From: a virus
Reading direction: 5' to 3' (one strand)
Length of the DNA stretch: 46,259 nucleotides
Virus record (IMG/VR): IMGVR_UViG_3300046009_011857
Coordinates: 1 to 46,259 of that record
The notes under the pieces: model-generated
What the model was told of the DNA's origin: nothing
What the model saw: only the letters and a program-made list of their open reading frames with translations
Database searches by the model: none
Position numbers and translations under genes: made by a program
Part shown: positions 7,433 through 14,346 of the stretch, piece by piece
How the letters are laid out: the number at the start of each line of letters is the position of its first letter
How positions within the stretch are numbered: position 1 is the first letter of the stretch

Positions 7433-7675
7433 TTATGCTTCGGTCTGTACCTTCTTAGGGCGACCACGCTTCACAACTTCACCATTAGCAATTCGTGCTT
7501 CAAACGATGCTAATCGTTGCTGACGAGCACTTGTTTCATTTACTTTTCTGCCGCGTTTAATTGTTAAACCTTCGGCTTGCAACTTAGCATACATTGCTAA
7601 TTTTTGCTGACGTGCACTGTTTGCGTTTACTTTTCTACCGCGTTGTGCTTTTGTTTCGTTTAATACTTCTGACAT
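7433..7675 (-). CDS. Small AT-hook DNA-binding protein with internal repeat
   Basis: 80 aa. Two near-identical units each contain RGRKVN, then SARQQ and a short helix (KLAMYAKLQAEG / RLASFEARIANG). The chain ends with KRGRPKK, a canonical AT-hook core (RGRP flanked by basic residues). AT-hooks bind the minor groove of AT-rich DNA, so a nucleoid or transcription-modulating role on phage or host DNA is likely (inference). It has its own promoter upstream and a strong terminator downstream, and it borders the large gene-free region, which may hold its target. Confidence 0.75.
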   Translation of the reverse strand: MSEVLNETKAQRGRKVNANSARQQKLAMYAKLQAEGLTIKRGRKVNETSARQQRLASFEARIANGEVVKRGRPKKVQTEA

Positions 7676-7721
7676 AACCTTGATTTTTATTTGTTTTTAA
7701 TTATTAACTAAATTAACACTG

Positions 7722-7752
7722 TAAATATACGCTGGGTAAGTTGGGTTTCCAA
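7722..7752 (-). promoter_or_regulatory. Promoter of AT-hook gene
   Basis: TATATTTA (7722-7729) with TTGGAAACCCAA (7741-7752) upstream; spacer 14 rather than 13. A leader of about 40 bases follows. Confidence 0.7.
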
Positions 7753-7754
7753 CT

Positions 7755-8340
7755 TTACTTTGTTTTAATTTTAAATACGATACATAATGTAATACAAAAA
7801 AAACTACGTTACAAAAAAAAAATTTATTTGGAGAACACAACATTGTTACGTACAAAAAAAACAATACATAACGTTTCATATATACATTGTAACAAAAAAA
7901 CAAAACGTAATGTCGATGAATGTATGTTCGTCACAACACACCCCCATTACACCCATTATTTCATTTTGTTCCACATACCATAGCATATCCAAATATACTT
8001 ACATCATGATATGTTTATGTTTTGATATACTTATATGCTGTTTTGTACACGTTGTTATCGAACGCGTGCGTTAATTATACGTAAAATTCGCAAGTACTTC
8101 GCGTAAATCTCAATTGTCTATTTGCAATCGACAACGTACGTGAACACGAAATTTTTGGCGGTATCTACGTTATATTCAACGTAGCGTTCGTTACGTATTG
8201 TTTCCTATTTATTGTTTCCCAGCACGTTCCGACATATGGTCGTTACCCGTTCTCATCGCCGCCCGTATCGCCGATCAACGTTCGACGACATAATGTTACC
8301 CACGTTACGGTACCCACGTTACGGTATACCGTTATGTTAC
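7755..8340. other. Long gene-free region; candidate origin or control locus
   Basis: Nearly 600 bases without a convincing gene. Short frames on both strands have Phe/Tyr/Lys-biased nonsense composition. The DNA has several A-tracts of 7-10, many ACGT-centred words (TTACGT, AACGTA, ACGTTC), a tandem 14-base repeat (8298-8325) and a swing from very AT-rich (7760-7920) to mixed composition (8040-8340). A replication origin or transcription-control locus is possible; no defined origin element is identified. Confidence 0.45.
8298..8325. repeat. Tandem 14-base direct repeat
   Basis: The unit ACCCACGTTACGGT occurs twice back to back, inside the gene-free region and about 30 bases from the double terminator. 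Confidence 0.7.
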
Positions 8341-8353
8341 ACAAAAAAAAAAA

Positions 8354-8395
8354 CGTCGCGACAAAAAACGCGACGACAAAATTATCTGTCGTCGC
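8354..8395 (-). terminator. Tandem, partly overlapping terminator hairpins
   Basis: Reading the minus strand, the first stem (8370-8395, GCGACGAC with GTCGTCGC) is followed by GTTTTTT. The second (8354-8375, CGTCGCG with CGCGACG) is followed by eleven T. The two share bases, so only one can form at a time. Strong termination of the gene ending at 8421. Confidence 0.85.
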
Positions 8396-8420
8396 ACTGT
8401 CACCCATACACCCTTATCTA

Positions 8421-8669
8421 TTATTCCGTTTCGTCGCTGGAATCATTATTATCATTCTCATACAATCGCTTATACGTTTCATCTCGCTCGACAATAATTT
8501 CAATATCGTACTCGTCATTTATCTTAATACCAACTGCGTTTAGTCCCGTTTTAGTTATTTCGTCTATAACTTGTTTTAGCGACGTTTTGAAGTGAAAACC
8601 ACCGACGCATTCTGTCCAAGCGCCGTCTCGCCAAAAGATATTGTCTTGTTGTTCTGTTATATGTTCCAT
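8421..8669 (-). CDS. Hypothetical protein
   Basis: 82 aa. The N-terminal half is aromatic (IFWRDGAWTECVGGFHF). A helix and beta strands follow (AVGIKINDEYDIEIIVE), then a hydrophilic tail. No family recognised. CGTATATACG lies upstream at 8692-8701, in place of the usual promoter cassette. Confidence 0.6.
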   Translation of the reverse strand: MEHITEQQDNIFWRDGAWTECVGGFHFKTSLKQVIDEITKTGLNAVGIKINDEYDIEIIVERDETYKRLYENDNNDSSDETE

Positions 8670-8759
8670 TTTGCTATTTTAATGAATAAATCGTATATAC
8701 GTAGGTATGTATGATGTGTGAGTACTGCAAGCTTTCGCTTTAATTTTTTGTAGCTATTT

Positions 8760-9038
8760 TTAGTTACATGATTTTTCAATTGCGAGTATATACCCCCAAA
8801 CATAATCGGGAATCGTATCCATCAAATTGTTGTCATCATAATAATCAACCAAATGTTTGATATTTTCTTTAGCTTGTGTGTTGTCTTTCATTAGTGAAAC
8901 AATAAATTTAGATAGGTCATTTAGTGTTTTACGCATTTCATTAGCAGACTTATCATCACCATTGTTTTCTAATTCATCACATGTGTCATATAATGAAATT
9001 AGTTTGACAAATGCTTCGTCAATTTTTTGTTTATTCAT
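8760..9038 (-). CDS. Hypothetical helical protein
   Basis: 92 aa, all-helical prediction, with DELENNGDDKSANEMRKTL in the middle and a C-terminal YVWGYILAIEKSC. Closely follows the gene starting at 9264 (22-base gap) and probably shares its transcript. Function unknown. Confidence 0.6.
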   Translation of the reverse strand: MNKQKIDEAFVKLISLYDTCDELENNGDDKSANEMRKTLNDLSKFIVSLMKDNTQAKENIKHLVDYYDDNNLMDTIPDYVWGYILAIEKSCN

Positions 9039-9060
9039 AACCTTGATTTGTATTGTTGTT

Positions 9061-9264
9061 TTATTTAATTAGTGCTTTAGCCATATTATCTGAGCCACAT
9101 TTTATTCCGGCGTGAAACATGATTAGGATATCTAACGTATTTTTCAACTCAAATTTAATTGTATCTTGTTCTTTATTATACTCGGATACAGTAACTCTGT
9201 CTTCACCTAAATGTTCTACGATGTAAGAAACTCTGTCCTTACTCATAATTAATTCTACTATCAT
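9061..9264 (-). CDS. Hypothetical protein, paralogue of 11398-11637
   Basis: 67 aa. The C-terminal 30 residues include FHAGIKCGSDNMAKALIK, closely matching FHAGIELGSESMAKALINK in the gene at 11398-11637, while the N-termini differ. The pair therefore shares a conserved C-terminal module of unknown function. Lies in a small operon with the genes on either side. Confidence 0.6.
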   Translation of the reverse strand: MIVELIMSKDRVSYIVEHLGEDRVTVSEYNKEQDTIKFELKNTLDILIMFHAGIKCGSDNMAKALIK

Positions 9265-9282
9265 AGTTTTTATTTTTATACA

Positions 9283-9483
9283 TTAGATAACCCATTCCAT
9301 TTGTTCAACTTCGTTTGATATAACTTGCAGTGCATCCGCAGGGTATGTCAATATTAGTTGCTTTAACATTTGTTCCTCCATACACACTTTCTCTAGTATG
9401 TGTTGCATTGTCTCACCATCAACCTCTATTTCATTTAGCAATGAAATGATTGTTTCCACTTTGGGATTTTGAATTGGTAACAT
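9283..9483 (-). CDS. Hypothetical protein
   Basis: 66 aa, helical (VETIISLLNEIEVDGETMQ...). First gene after a hairpin-promoter cassette at 9503-9531. No recognisable family. Confidence 0.55.
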   Translation of the reverse strand: MLPIQNPKVETIISLLNEIEVDGETMQHILEKVCMEEQMLKQLILTYPADALQVISNEVEQMEWVI

Positions 9484-9502
9484 ATTGTTTATTTTTATAA
9501 CA

Positions 9503-9531
9503 TAAATGTAAAAAGGGGAACTATGTTCCCC
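9503..9531 (-). promoter_or_regulatory. Fused terminator-promoter cassette
   Basis: Minus strand: GGGGAAC-ATA-GTTCCCC (9515-9531), then TTTTTACATTTA. The hairpin plus T-run is a terminator for the upstream gene, and the same bases carry the promoter -7 box TACATTTA (9503-9510). Confidence 0.75.
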
Positions 9532-9538
9532 TCATTTC

Positions 9539-9928
9539 CTATCCGTAAATCACATCGTTGTATATCACTGTTTGTATAATACAATCTGCTGTTGTTGCGT
9601 CATCGCGTTCATTAATCGCATCCATTAGATGTCTGATTGGTGTGTTTTGTACTCGCTCGTGTACTAACTCTAATGTAATTGGGTGACGTTCATCATCATT
9701 TTGATCTACAATCCATATTGTTTTTCCGTTTCGTAACATTTCCATCAAAATGTCTTCATAACATAGCCCTGCACTGCTGTCTTTGAATATTAGACTTGTT
9801 TTGGCTTGACTATAATCGTCATCGCTAAAATCGATTTCTAAATCGTAATAGCCTAATTCACCTAAACCGTTGCAGATTGCGTCGTAGAATAGATTTTCTG
9901 ATTCTTCATGTGTTAAATTAACTGTCAT
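9539..9928 (-). CDS. Hypothetical protein
   Basis: 129 aa, acidic, opening MTVNLTHEESENLFYDAICNG. Mixed alpha/beta. The end (DDATTADCIIQTVIYNDVIYG) forms a strand-rich tail. Flanked by promoter cassettes on both sides, so likely monocistronic. Function unknown. Confidence 0.6.
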   Translation of the reverse strand: MTVNLTHEESENLFYDAICNGLGELGYYDLEIDFSDDDYSQAKTSLIFKDSSAGLCYEDILMEMLRNGKTIWIVDQNDDERHPITLELVHERVQNTPIRHLMDAINERDDATTADCIIQTVIYNDVIYG

Positions 9929-9949
9929 AACTTTTATTTATTTATAATG

Positions 9950-9980
9950 TAAATGTAAGATAAGAATTGGGTTTACCCAA
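9950..9980 (-). promoter_or_regulatory. Promoter cassette with dyad
   Basis: TACATTTA (9950-9957) and the dyad TTGGGTTTACCCAA (plus-strand reading, 9967-9980). Confidence 0.7.
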
Positions 9981-10191
9981 CTACCGTTACATTATCATTC
10001 TTATATATAACAAAGCTGCTAGCGAATTCTTTAGCAGTAAAAGTTATTTCATGTTCAGCACACCAACCCGATATACCCTTAATAGTAATCTCGTTTTCAT
10101 CTATAGCATATAATTCAACAACATCACCTTGTAGGCACATTACGTTGCAGTCGTCTGCTATGCCTTTAATGCATTTTAACACTTTGTTCAT
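9973..10191 (-). CDS. Hypothetical beta-rich protein
   Basis: 72 aa. Short beta strands with two close Cys (KCIKGIADDCNVMCLQGDVVELY) and a later Cys-His pair (GWCAEHEI), so weak metal binding is conceivable. Resembles a small SH3-like barrel by strand pattern only. Its stop codon overlaps the dyad of the following promoter cassette, an unusually tight arrangement. Confidence 0.6.
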   Translation of the reverse strand: MNKVLKCIKGIADDCNVMCLQGDVVELYAIDENEITIKGISGWCAEHEITFTAKEFASSFVIYKNDNVTVVG

Positions 10192-10211
10192 AACCTTGAT
10201 TTTTATTTCAG

Positions 10212-10241
10212 TAAATGTAAGAAGGGAGACTGTGTCTCCCT
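10212..10241 (-). promoter_or_regulatory. Hairpin-promoter cassette, copy 1 of an exact repeat
   Basis: TACATTTA (10212-10219) after hairpin GGGAGAC-ACA-GTCTCCC (10224-10240). The 30-base block is repeated exactly at 10563-10592. Confidence 0.8.
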
Positions 10242-10253
10242 CTTATTTATTAT

Positions 10254-10541
10254 TTAGTAACCTGCTCCGTCTGGGTGGAATGCCCATTCGTTTAGATAAC
10301 ACATTATAGCCTCGTCTCGATCTTCATAGCAATTGTCCTCATTAAATTCATCTATCTCTTCGTCCGTTACTTCGTTTAAGTATCGGTCTACTATCTTATT
10401 CAACTCATCTTTACTGTATTTGGACCAACCCGTATCTTCGGGTTCATATTCCTCTAACTCAGTTTCGATTGTGTTAAGCAATCCTTCTTTTAAGTCGGCT
10501 ACCGATTTAGCCCAATCATGGTTTGTTGTAATTGTGATCAT
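10254..10541 (-). CDS. Acidic hypothetical protein
   Basis: 95 aa, strongly acidic (about one third Asp/Glu), with helices such as DLKEGLLNTIETELEEYEPE and a C-terminal AIMCYLNEWAFHPDGAGY. It sits between the two identical promoter cassettes, so it could move as a unit by recombination between them. Function unknown; an anti-host decoy is only a guess. Confidence 0.6.
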   Translation of the reverse strand: MITITTNHDWAKSVADLKEGLLNTIETELEEYEPEDTGWSKYSKDELNKIVDRYLNEVTDEEIDEFNEDNCYEDRDEAIMCYLNEWAFHPDGAGY

Positions 10542-10562
10542 AACCTTTATTTTTTGTTTATA

Positions 10563-10592
10563 TAAATGTAAGAAGGGAGACTGTGTCTCCCT
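10563..10592 (-). promoter_or_regulatory. Hairpin-promoter cassette, copy 2 of an exact repeat
   Basis: Identical to 10212-10241, with -7 box at 10563-10570 and hairpin at 10575-10591. Drives the gene ending at 10254. Confidence 0.8.
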
Positions 10593-10599
10593 TTTCTAA

Positions 10600-10986
10600 T
10601 TATATTAACTTCAATAAATCTTTCCATGACTCTGCTTCGGCTAGTGGTTTATCAAAACCAACTTCTGCACTGTATATTCGAGCCATACCTGTATGTCCAT
10701 CTAATGGTGAAACATTATACACTACGTCCCCTGTTTCAATGTTAGATATTCTGAAATCGTCATACAATGATCCTCTTATTGGGCAGTTGTTCTTAAACCA
10801 AACATAATGCTTATCCAAATCAACATTCATTTTGGTTGCGAATTTTTTCGCTTTAGCCATTAATGATTTTGCTTTGCCTTGTAATGCTTTGTCTTTACAA
10901 AACCAATCATAGAAATAATAACATTCATCATCGATAAACTGCTTGTTGTCAAACGCTTCGATTTGTTGTCTTAATGTTGCTTTCAT
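10600..10986 (-). CDS. Hypothetical protein
   Basis: 128 aa. N-terminal helices with aromatic residues (CYYFYDWFCKDKALQGKAKS), then a beta-rich half (GDVVYNVSPLDGHTGMARIYSAEVGF). Not recognised. Own promoter upstream (11008-11035). Confidence 0.6.
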   Translation of the reverse strand: MKATLRQQIEAFDNKQFIDDECYYFYDWFCKDKALQGKAKSLMAKAKKFATKMNVDLDKHYVWFKNNCPIRGSLYDDFRISNIETGDVVYNVSPLDGHTGMARIYSAEVGFDKPLAEAESWKDLLKLI

Positions 10987-11007
10987 AACCTTTATTTTTT
11001 ATTTACA

Positions 11008-11035
11008 TAAATGTATGACTAAAAATTTGGTTACT
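11008..11035 (-). promoter_or_regulatory. Promoter cassette
   Basis: TACATTTA (11008-11015) with AGTAACC 13 bases upstream (11029-11035). Confidence 0.65.
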
Positions 11036-11192
11036 CTATCTCATCACTAAGATCACCATCATACTCGTGTAATGCTTTAATCAGTTCGTCTAACTTTTCG
11101 TTTATCAACGTTGTTGTTTTGTTTATCGCTTTGATTTTATCTTCAATTCGCTTCAACTGATTGTTTAGCTTTTGTACATTTGTTTCGTCCAT
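11031..11192 (-). CDS. Very small coiled-coil protein
   Basis: 53 aa, ATG at 11190-11192 and stop TAA at 11031-11033. Begins MDETNVQKLNNQLKRIEDK and reads as one continuous amphipathic helix (IEDKIKAINKTTTLINEKL), then an acidic end. Its stop overlaps the -33 element of the next promoter, matching the packing of neighbouring genes. That supports it as a real gene. Function unknown. Confidence 0.6.
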   Translation of the reverse strand: MDETNVQKLNNQLKRIEDKIKAINKTTTLINEKLDELIKALHEYDGDLSDEIE

Positions 11193-11207
11193 GTTATTTA
11201 TTTATTT

Positions 11208-11393
11208 TTATCTACCTTGCCAACCACCACCACTACCATAAGATATTCCACCTTCTGTTTTGTGGTTGTTAAATGTTTGTTCATCAGTTGGTTCGTTGTC
11301 CTCATCTTCCCAATCACAATGTTCTAAACAATCAGGACAAATACCTATTTCAGTAAAATTGGTGTGTGCACCACAGCATGTTGAGTAAGCCAT
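11208..11393 (-). CDS. Small zinc-ribbon-like protein
   Basis: 61 aa. STCCGAHTNFTEIGICPDC then LEHCDW gives a CC...CPxC...C pattern typical of a compact zinc ribbon, followed by an acidic stretch and a Gly-rich tail (GGISYGSGGGWQGR). Similar short 'CCGA...CPDC..HC' proteins are common in phages of Bacteroidota and Proteobacteria, without known role. Confidence 0.7.
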   Translation of the reverse strand: MAYSTCCGAHTNFTEIGICPDCLEHCDWEDEDNEPTDEQTFNNHKTEGGISYGSGGGWQGR

Positions 11394-11397
11394 ATTG

Positions 11398-11637
11398 TTA
11401 TTTGTTTATTAATGCTTTAGCCATTGACTCACTTCCAAGTTCTATCCCAGCATGAAAAACAAATAGCAAACTTATTACTGATGTTACTTCAATTTGGAAA
11501 TGGACATATTCATCTCCATTTTCATCTGTGTATTCTTTAATAATTTCTAGTTTTTCGTGATGTTGAATAGCTTTTTGAAATATTTCAAATCTACTCTTAA
11601 GAAGAACTAACGTGCCTGCAACTAAATTGTTTATCAT
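11398..11637 (-). CDS. Hypothetical protein, paralogue of 9061-9264
   Basis: 79 aa. The C-terminal module FHAGIELGSESMAKALINK is shared with the gene at 9061-9264. The N-terminal 45 residues differ. Has its own promoter cassette (11657-11687). Function unknown. Confidence 0.6.
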   Translation of the reverse strand: MINNLVAGTLVLLKSRFEIFQKAIQHHEKLEIIKEYTDENGDEYVHFQIEVTSVISLLFVFHAGIELGSESMAKALINK

Positions 11638-11656
11638 AACTTTTTATTTTATAACG

Positions 11657-11687
11657 TAAATGTATACTCAAAAATTGGGTTACCCAA
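11657..11687 (-). promoter_or_regulatory. Promoter cassette with TTGGGTTACCCAA dyad
   Basis: TACATTTA (11657-11664). The near-perfect palindrome at 11675-11687 covers the -33 TTTG/GGTAACC region, which lies inside the end of the upstream coding sequence. Confidence 0.8.
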
Positions 11688-11868
11688 AAAACAACATTTC
11701 AACACATTCAGCATGATCATCCATACCCATATCCTGAAATGTTGAGTAAGCACCGTCTGCATCAGCAAGGTAAACCACTTCTAATACTTCATGTACAAGA
11801 TTTTTACCAAATACTTCAATTGCTTCCTTAAGTAGTTCTTCATCACTAACTAAGTCACTTAATTTCAT
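11680..11868 (-). CDS. Hypothetical protein
   Basis: 62 aa, helical and acidic (MKLSDLVSDEELLKEAIEVFG...). Its stop codon lies within the next gene's promoter dyad. Starts 2 bases after the end of the gene at 11871, so both form one unit. Function unknown. Confidence 0.55.
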   Translation of the reverse strand: MKLSDLVSDEELLKEAIEVFGKNLVHEVLEVVYLADADGAYSTFQDMGMDDHAECVEMLFFG

Positions 11869-11870
11869 AA

Positions 11871-12062
11871 CTATTGGTATTCAGGTTCGTCTGTTTGTTC
11901 TTTTAAGTCAACAAATAAATCAGCATTTTCAGCTAAGTACTTAATTAACCTAATTCGGTAGCGTTCGTCGCGATCATTACCTGCTTCTTCTGTGATATTG
12001 TTTACACAATCTAACAAATCGTGATAGGTGTTTTCAAACCTACAGTAACTCATATTTGCCAT
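11871..12062 (-). CDS. Conserved small phage protein
   Basis: 63 aa, beginning MANMSYCRFENTYHDLLDC. This N-terminal signature (SYCRFENT..DL.DC) is one I associate with a widespread phage family of unknown function. The remainder is helical (RYRIRLIKYLAENADLFVD). First gene after the promoter at 12082-12110. Confidence 0.65.
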   Translation of the reverse strand: MANMSYCRFENTYHDLLDCVNNITEEAGNDRDERYRIRLIKYLAENADLFVDLKEQTDEPEYQ

Positions 12063-12081
12063 AACCTTTTATTTTATAATG

Positions 12082-12110
12082 TGAATGTATGATTGTAAAT
12101 TGGGTTACTC
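12082..12110 (-). promoter_or_regulatory. Promoter cassette
   Basis: TACATTCA (12082-12089) with AGTAACC 13 bases upstream and TTTTG just before it. Confidence 0.6.
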
Positions 12111-12302
12111 AAAATAACAAATAACTTGTTCCCATTTACCATTGGCTCTTGTTTCAACAACATAATCTCCATCATATTGTCTATGTTCTGGTTGTGTTAA
12201 CCATATTTTATGGTCGCCATTGTCAATTTTTAATTCACTACCATCCCACGCTTGTTCAATTGTTTCAAGCGCTTGTAATTCATGTTTTGTATATTTTGCC
12301 AT
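12105..12302 (-). CDS. Hypothetical protein
   Basis: 65 aa. Helical start (MAKYTKHELQALETIEQAW), then beta strands with basic and aromatic residues (HKIWLTQPEHRQYDGDYVVE). Its end overlaps the -33 region of the downstream promoter. No family recognised. Confidence 0.55.
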   Translation of the reverse strand: MAKYTKHELQALETIEQAWDGSELKIDNGDHKIWLTQPEHRQYDGDYVVETRANGKWEQVICYFE

Positions 12303-12330
12303 AACCTTTTTATTTTTATAAAATTACAAT

Positions 12331-12522
12331 CTAAGATTCGGTTTCTGAAGTGTTAACTGTAAACTTAGGTGGTTTAGATAATTCTTCTTTATCTGCTGGT
12401 TTTGGAGTGTTTTGATTTTTTTCCATTTCAAGAAAATATGTCTTGTGTTCTCTTAAAAAATCAAGAAATACTCGTTCGTCATGATTCTCAAAAAAGCTAT
12501 AAATTTGTTCTACTGCTGTCAT
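12331..12522 (-). CDS. Hypothetical protein
   Basis: 63 aa. Helical N-terminus (MTAVEQIYSFFENHDERVFL) and a Pro/Lys/Glu-rich tail that looks disordered. Starts one base after the stop of the gene at 12524-12691, so they are cotranscribed. Confidence 0.5.
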   Translation of the reverse strand: MTAVEQIYSFFENHDERVFLDFLREHKTYFLEMEKNQNTPKPADKEELSKPPKFTVNTSETES

Positions 12523-12523
12523 G

Positions 12524-12691
12524 TTATTTTATTTCGTTTGATGATACAATAGTAATATTTTTAGCGTTAAGACGTTTAAGTGCATCCGTTACTTGATTTG
12601 ATGCTTCAATACTAGTGTTTGCTTTAATTTCTACTTCACCACGACGTTTTCCATTATCGTCTACTACAAATATTACTTTAAATTTTTTCAT
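12524..12691 (-). CDS. Very small hypothetical protein
   Basis: 55 aa, ATG at 12689-12691. Begins MKKFKVIFVVDDNGKRRGEV and continues as a helix and strand (EASNQVTDALKRLNAKNITIV). The beta-alpha-beta pattern resembles small phage proteins with a KFKV start and a modified loop. An ATATTTAT box is just upstream. Function unknown. Confidence 0.6.
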   Translation of the reverse strand: MKKFKVIFVVDDNGKRRGEVEIKANTSIEASNQVTDALKRLNAKNITIVSSNEIK

Positions 12692-12708
12692 ACCCATAAA
12701 TATTTTAA

Positions 12709-12939
12709 CTACATTAAAAGCAATGTTTCATAAGGTATCCAATTAAAGTGTGTTGAATCAGTAGGCATTGATATCATACATTGTCCACCTACATTCCCAA
12801 TTGCATCAAATCCAAATCCTTCACATATGATGTTTACATATGAGTTTGGTTCTAGTTGTTTAAATTCTTCAAGTATATCAAAGTCCCAAGGAAATTCAGG
12901 GTCATTTAGTTCAGCCCATTGTTTGCTGTAGTCTGCCAT
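12709..12939 (-). CDS. Hypothetical protein
   Basis: 76 aa, aromatic and acidic (MADYSKQWAELNDPEFPWDF...). Likely a small mixed fold. Contiguous with small genes on both sides. Not recognised. Confidence 0.55.
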   Translation of the reverse strand: MADYSKQWAELNDPEFPWDFDILEEFKQLEPNSYVNIICEGFGFDAIGNVGGQCMISMPTDSTHFNWIPYETLLLM

Positions 12940-12957
12940 ATTAAATGTATTGTTTTG

Positions 12958-13185
12958 TTATGGTAGTTGATTTTCAACTTTGTCGATAATCATCTTTGCT
13001 GCTTTAGTGAATGATTCTTGAGTAAACGATTCATCGCCTGTTTGTTCTAAACAATTAAATGCTTGTTCGTTTTGTTTAGAACAATCCATATACAAGAAAA
13101 AACTCATCAAGTCGATAATACTATTAAATTCTGTTACTTGTTCTTTAGCGTATTTGTAAAGAAAATGTTCATATGCTGTTGTCAT
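12958..13185 (-). CDS. Hypothetical protein
   Basis: 75 aa, all helical (MTTAYEHFLYKYAKEQVTEF...). Starts 2 bases after the end of the 176-aa gene, so translation may be coupled. Function unknown. Confidence 0.55.
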   Translation of the reverse strand: MTTAYEHFLYKYAKEQVTEFNSIIDLMSFFLYMDCSKQNEQAFNCLEQTGDESFTQESFTKAAKMIIDKVENQLP

Positions 13186-13186
13186 A

Positions 13187-13717
13187 TTAGATGTATTGTT
13201 TTGATAATTTAATTAATTCATCATACAATGTTGGGTGTAATGCTGGTGTTATTTCATCATTGTCTTCATCACAAACATGCCATTCATAAATAAAACAATC
13301 ATCAAATGATTCATTATGTGTTACAGTGTATGATTCATCCATGTAATCAATAGTTAATGCAGTTACTTTGTATACTTCTTTATTTACTACTTTCATTTTA
13401 TCGTCTTCAACTTTTGTATCTGATTCAAGAATTGCTTGTAATTCAAGCAAAGCTAATTCAGTAACTACTCTGTTTTTACCACCAATGTGCCACTCAATTG
13501 TTTCATCATCAAGTAACGGTCTATATTCTTTCCAATCATATACAGTAAAAACATCACCATTACTTGTTTCCATTACCCACTCATAGTTAACCTTATCTTC
13601 ACCATAATTTTCTTCAAATTCAGGTTCGCCTAAATGTATTTTTAACTTATTTACAGTTGTGTTAATAACTGTATGGTGGAACGATGTTCCAACTGATGAT
13701 TGTCTTGTTTGTTTCAT
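13187..13717 (-). CDS. Hypothetical protein
   Basis: 176 aa. The N-terminal half has beta/aromatic segments (KVNYEWVMETSNGDVFTVYD) and a helix with WHIGGKNR. The C-terminal half again is beta-rich (YKVTALTIDYMDESYTVTH). The two halves may be related folds, since each pairs a strand region with a DE-rich turn. First gene of a unit of at least three, with a promoter at 13739-13766. Confidence 0.6.
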   Translation of the reverse strand: MKQTRQSSVGTSFHHTVINTTVNKLKIHLGEPEFEENYGEDKVNYEWVMETSNGDVFTVYDWKEYRPLLDDETIEWHIGGKNRVVTELALLELQAILESDTKVEDDKMKVVNKEVYKVTALTIDYMDESYTVTHNESFDDCFIYEWHVCDEDNDEITPALHPTLYDELIKLSKQYI

Positions 13718-13738
13718 AACCTTTATTTTTTATTTATA

Positions 13739-13766
13739 TAAATATACGACAATATTTTAGGTTTCT
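13739..13766 (-). promoter_or_regulatory. Promoter cassette
   Basis: TATATTTA (13739-13746) with AGAAACC 13 bases upstream. Confidence 0.65.
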
Positions 13767-13774
13767 AATACAAG

Positions 13775-14050
13775 TTATTTTTTAGTTGGTGCATTAAAAT
13801 TATCTTTCAACCAATCTAAGTAAGCTCTAACTTGTAAAGCGGCAATTGATTGTCTGTATTGAGGTGTCTTTGTAAATTCATACCATAAATCATCCCAGTC
13901 GCTTACTTGAATCTCTCTTTCAATTATTCTTCTTTCTATACCATATCCTTCCATTTCATTGTACTGAGTTTCAGTGCAATCACCCCAATCAGATTCAAGT
14001 GTTGAATGGTCACTGAAACAGTATTGGTATACTTTTTCTACTTTATTCAT
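13775..14050 (-). CDS. Hypothetical protein
   Basis: 91 aa using the ATG at 14048-14050 (MNKVEKVYQYCFSDHSTLE). A longer frame from 14110 exists, but its first 20 residues are low-complexity Leu/Gln and would overlap the upstream gene. The protein is rich in Tyr/Trp with acidic residues (SDWGDCTETQYNEMEGYG). A TACATTTA box abuts the ATG directly (14051-14058), too close for an ordinary leader. Family unknown. Confidence 0.55.
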   Translation of the reverse strand: MNKVEKVYQYCFSDHSTLESDWGDCTETQYNEMEGYGIERRIIEREIQVSDWDDLWYEFTKTPQYRQSIAALQVRAYLDWLKDNFNAPTKK

Positions 14051-14060
14051 TAAATGTAAA

Positions 14061-14327
14061 TTAAGAATTTGGTTCTTCAACTGCAGATGTAGAAGTTGGC
14101 TTTGTACCAACTCCTAATCCTTCATATTTCAGTAGTGCATTTGCACAGTAGTATTGTAACTTTTGAAGTGACTTCATATTAGTAATTTCTTGAATCATTT
14201 TGTTTTTATCTGATTCTTTGATTTTACTTTCATTCAAATGTGCAAGTGCAATGTTTTGAGCTGATGTTAAGTCTTTAGATGTAAAAACTGCTTCTGCAAT
14301 TTTGTCTAGTGTTGAAATAATCTTCAT
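14061..14327 (-). CDS. Hypothetical protein
   Basis: 88 aa, helical, starting MKIISTLDKIAEAVFTSKD, with a low-complexity tail of Thr/Ser/Glu. Promoter at 14347-14378. No family seen. Confidence 0.55.
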   Translation of the reverse strand: MKIISTLDKIAEAVFTSKDLTSAQNIALAHLNESKIKESDKNKMIQEITNMKSLQKLQYYCANALLKYEGLGVGTKPTSTSAVEEPNS

Positions 14328-14346
14328 AACTTTTAATTTTGTGGAC

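Noticed and set aside
7697-7983. Open frames on both strands over the A-tract region
   Set aside because: Phe/Tyr/Lys runs result from A- and T-tracts. The minus-strand frame overlaps the AT-hook gene's promoter.
8212-8595. Plus-strand open frame of 127 codons
   Set aside because: Antisense to the gene at 8421-8669 and to the double terminator, with Ser/Tyr-biased composition and no Bacteroidota promoter on that strand.
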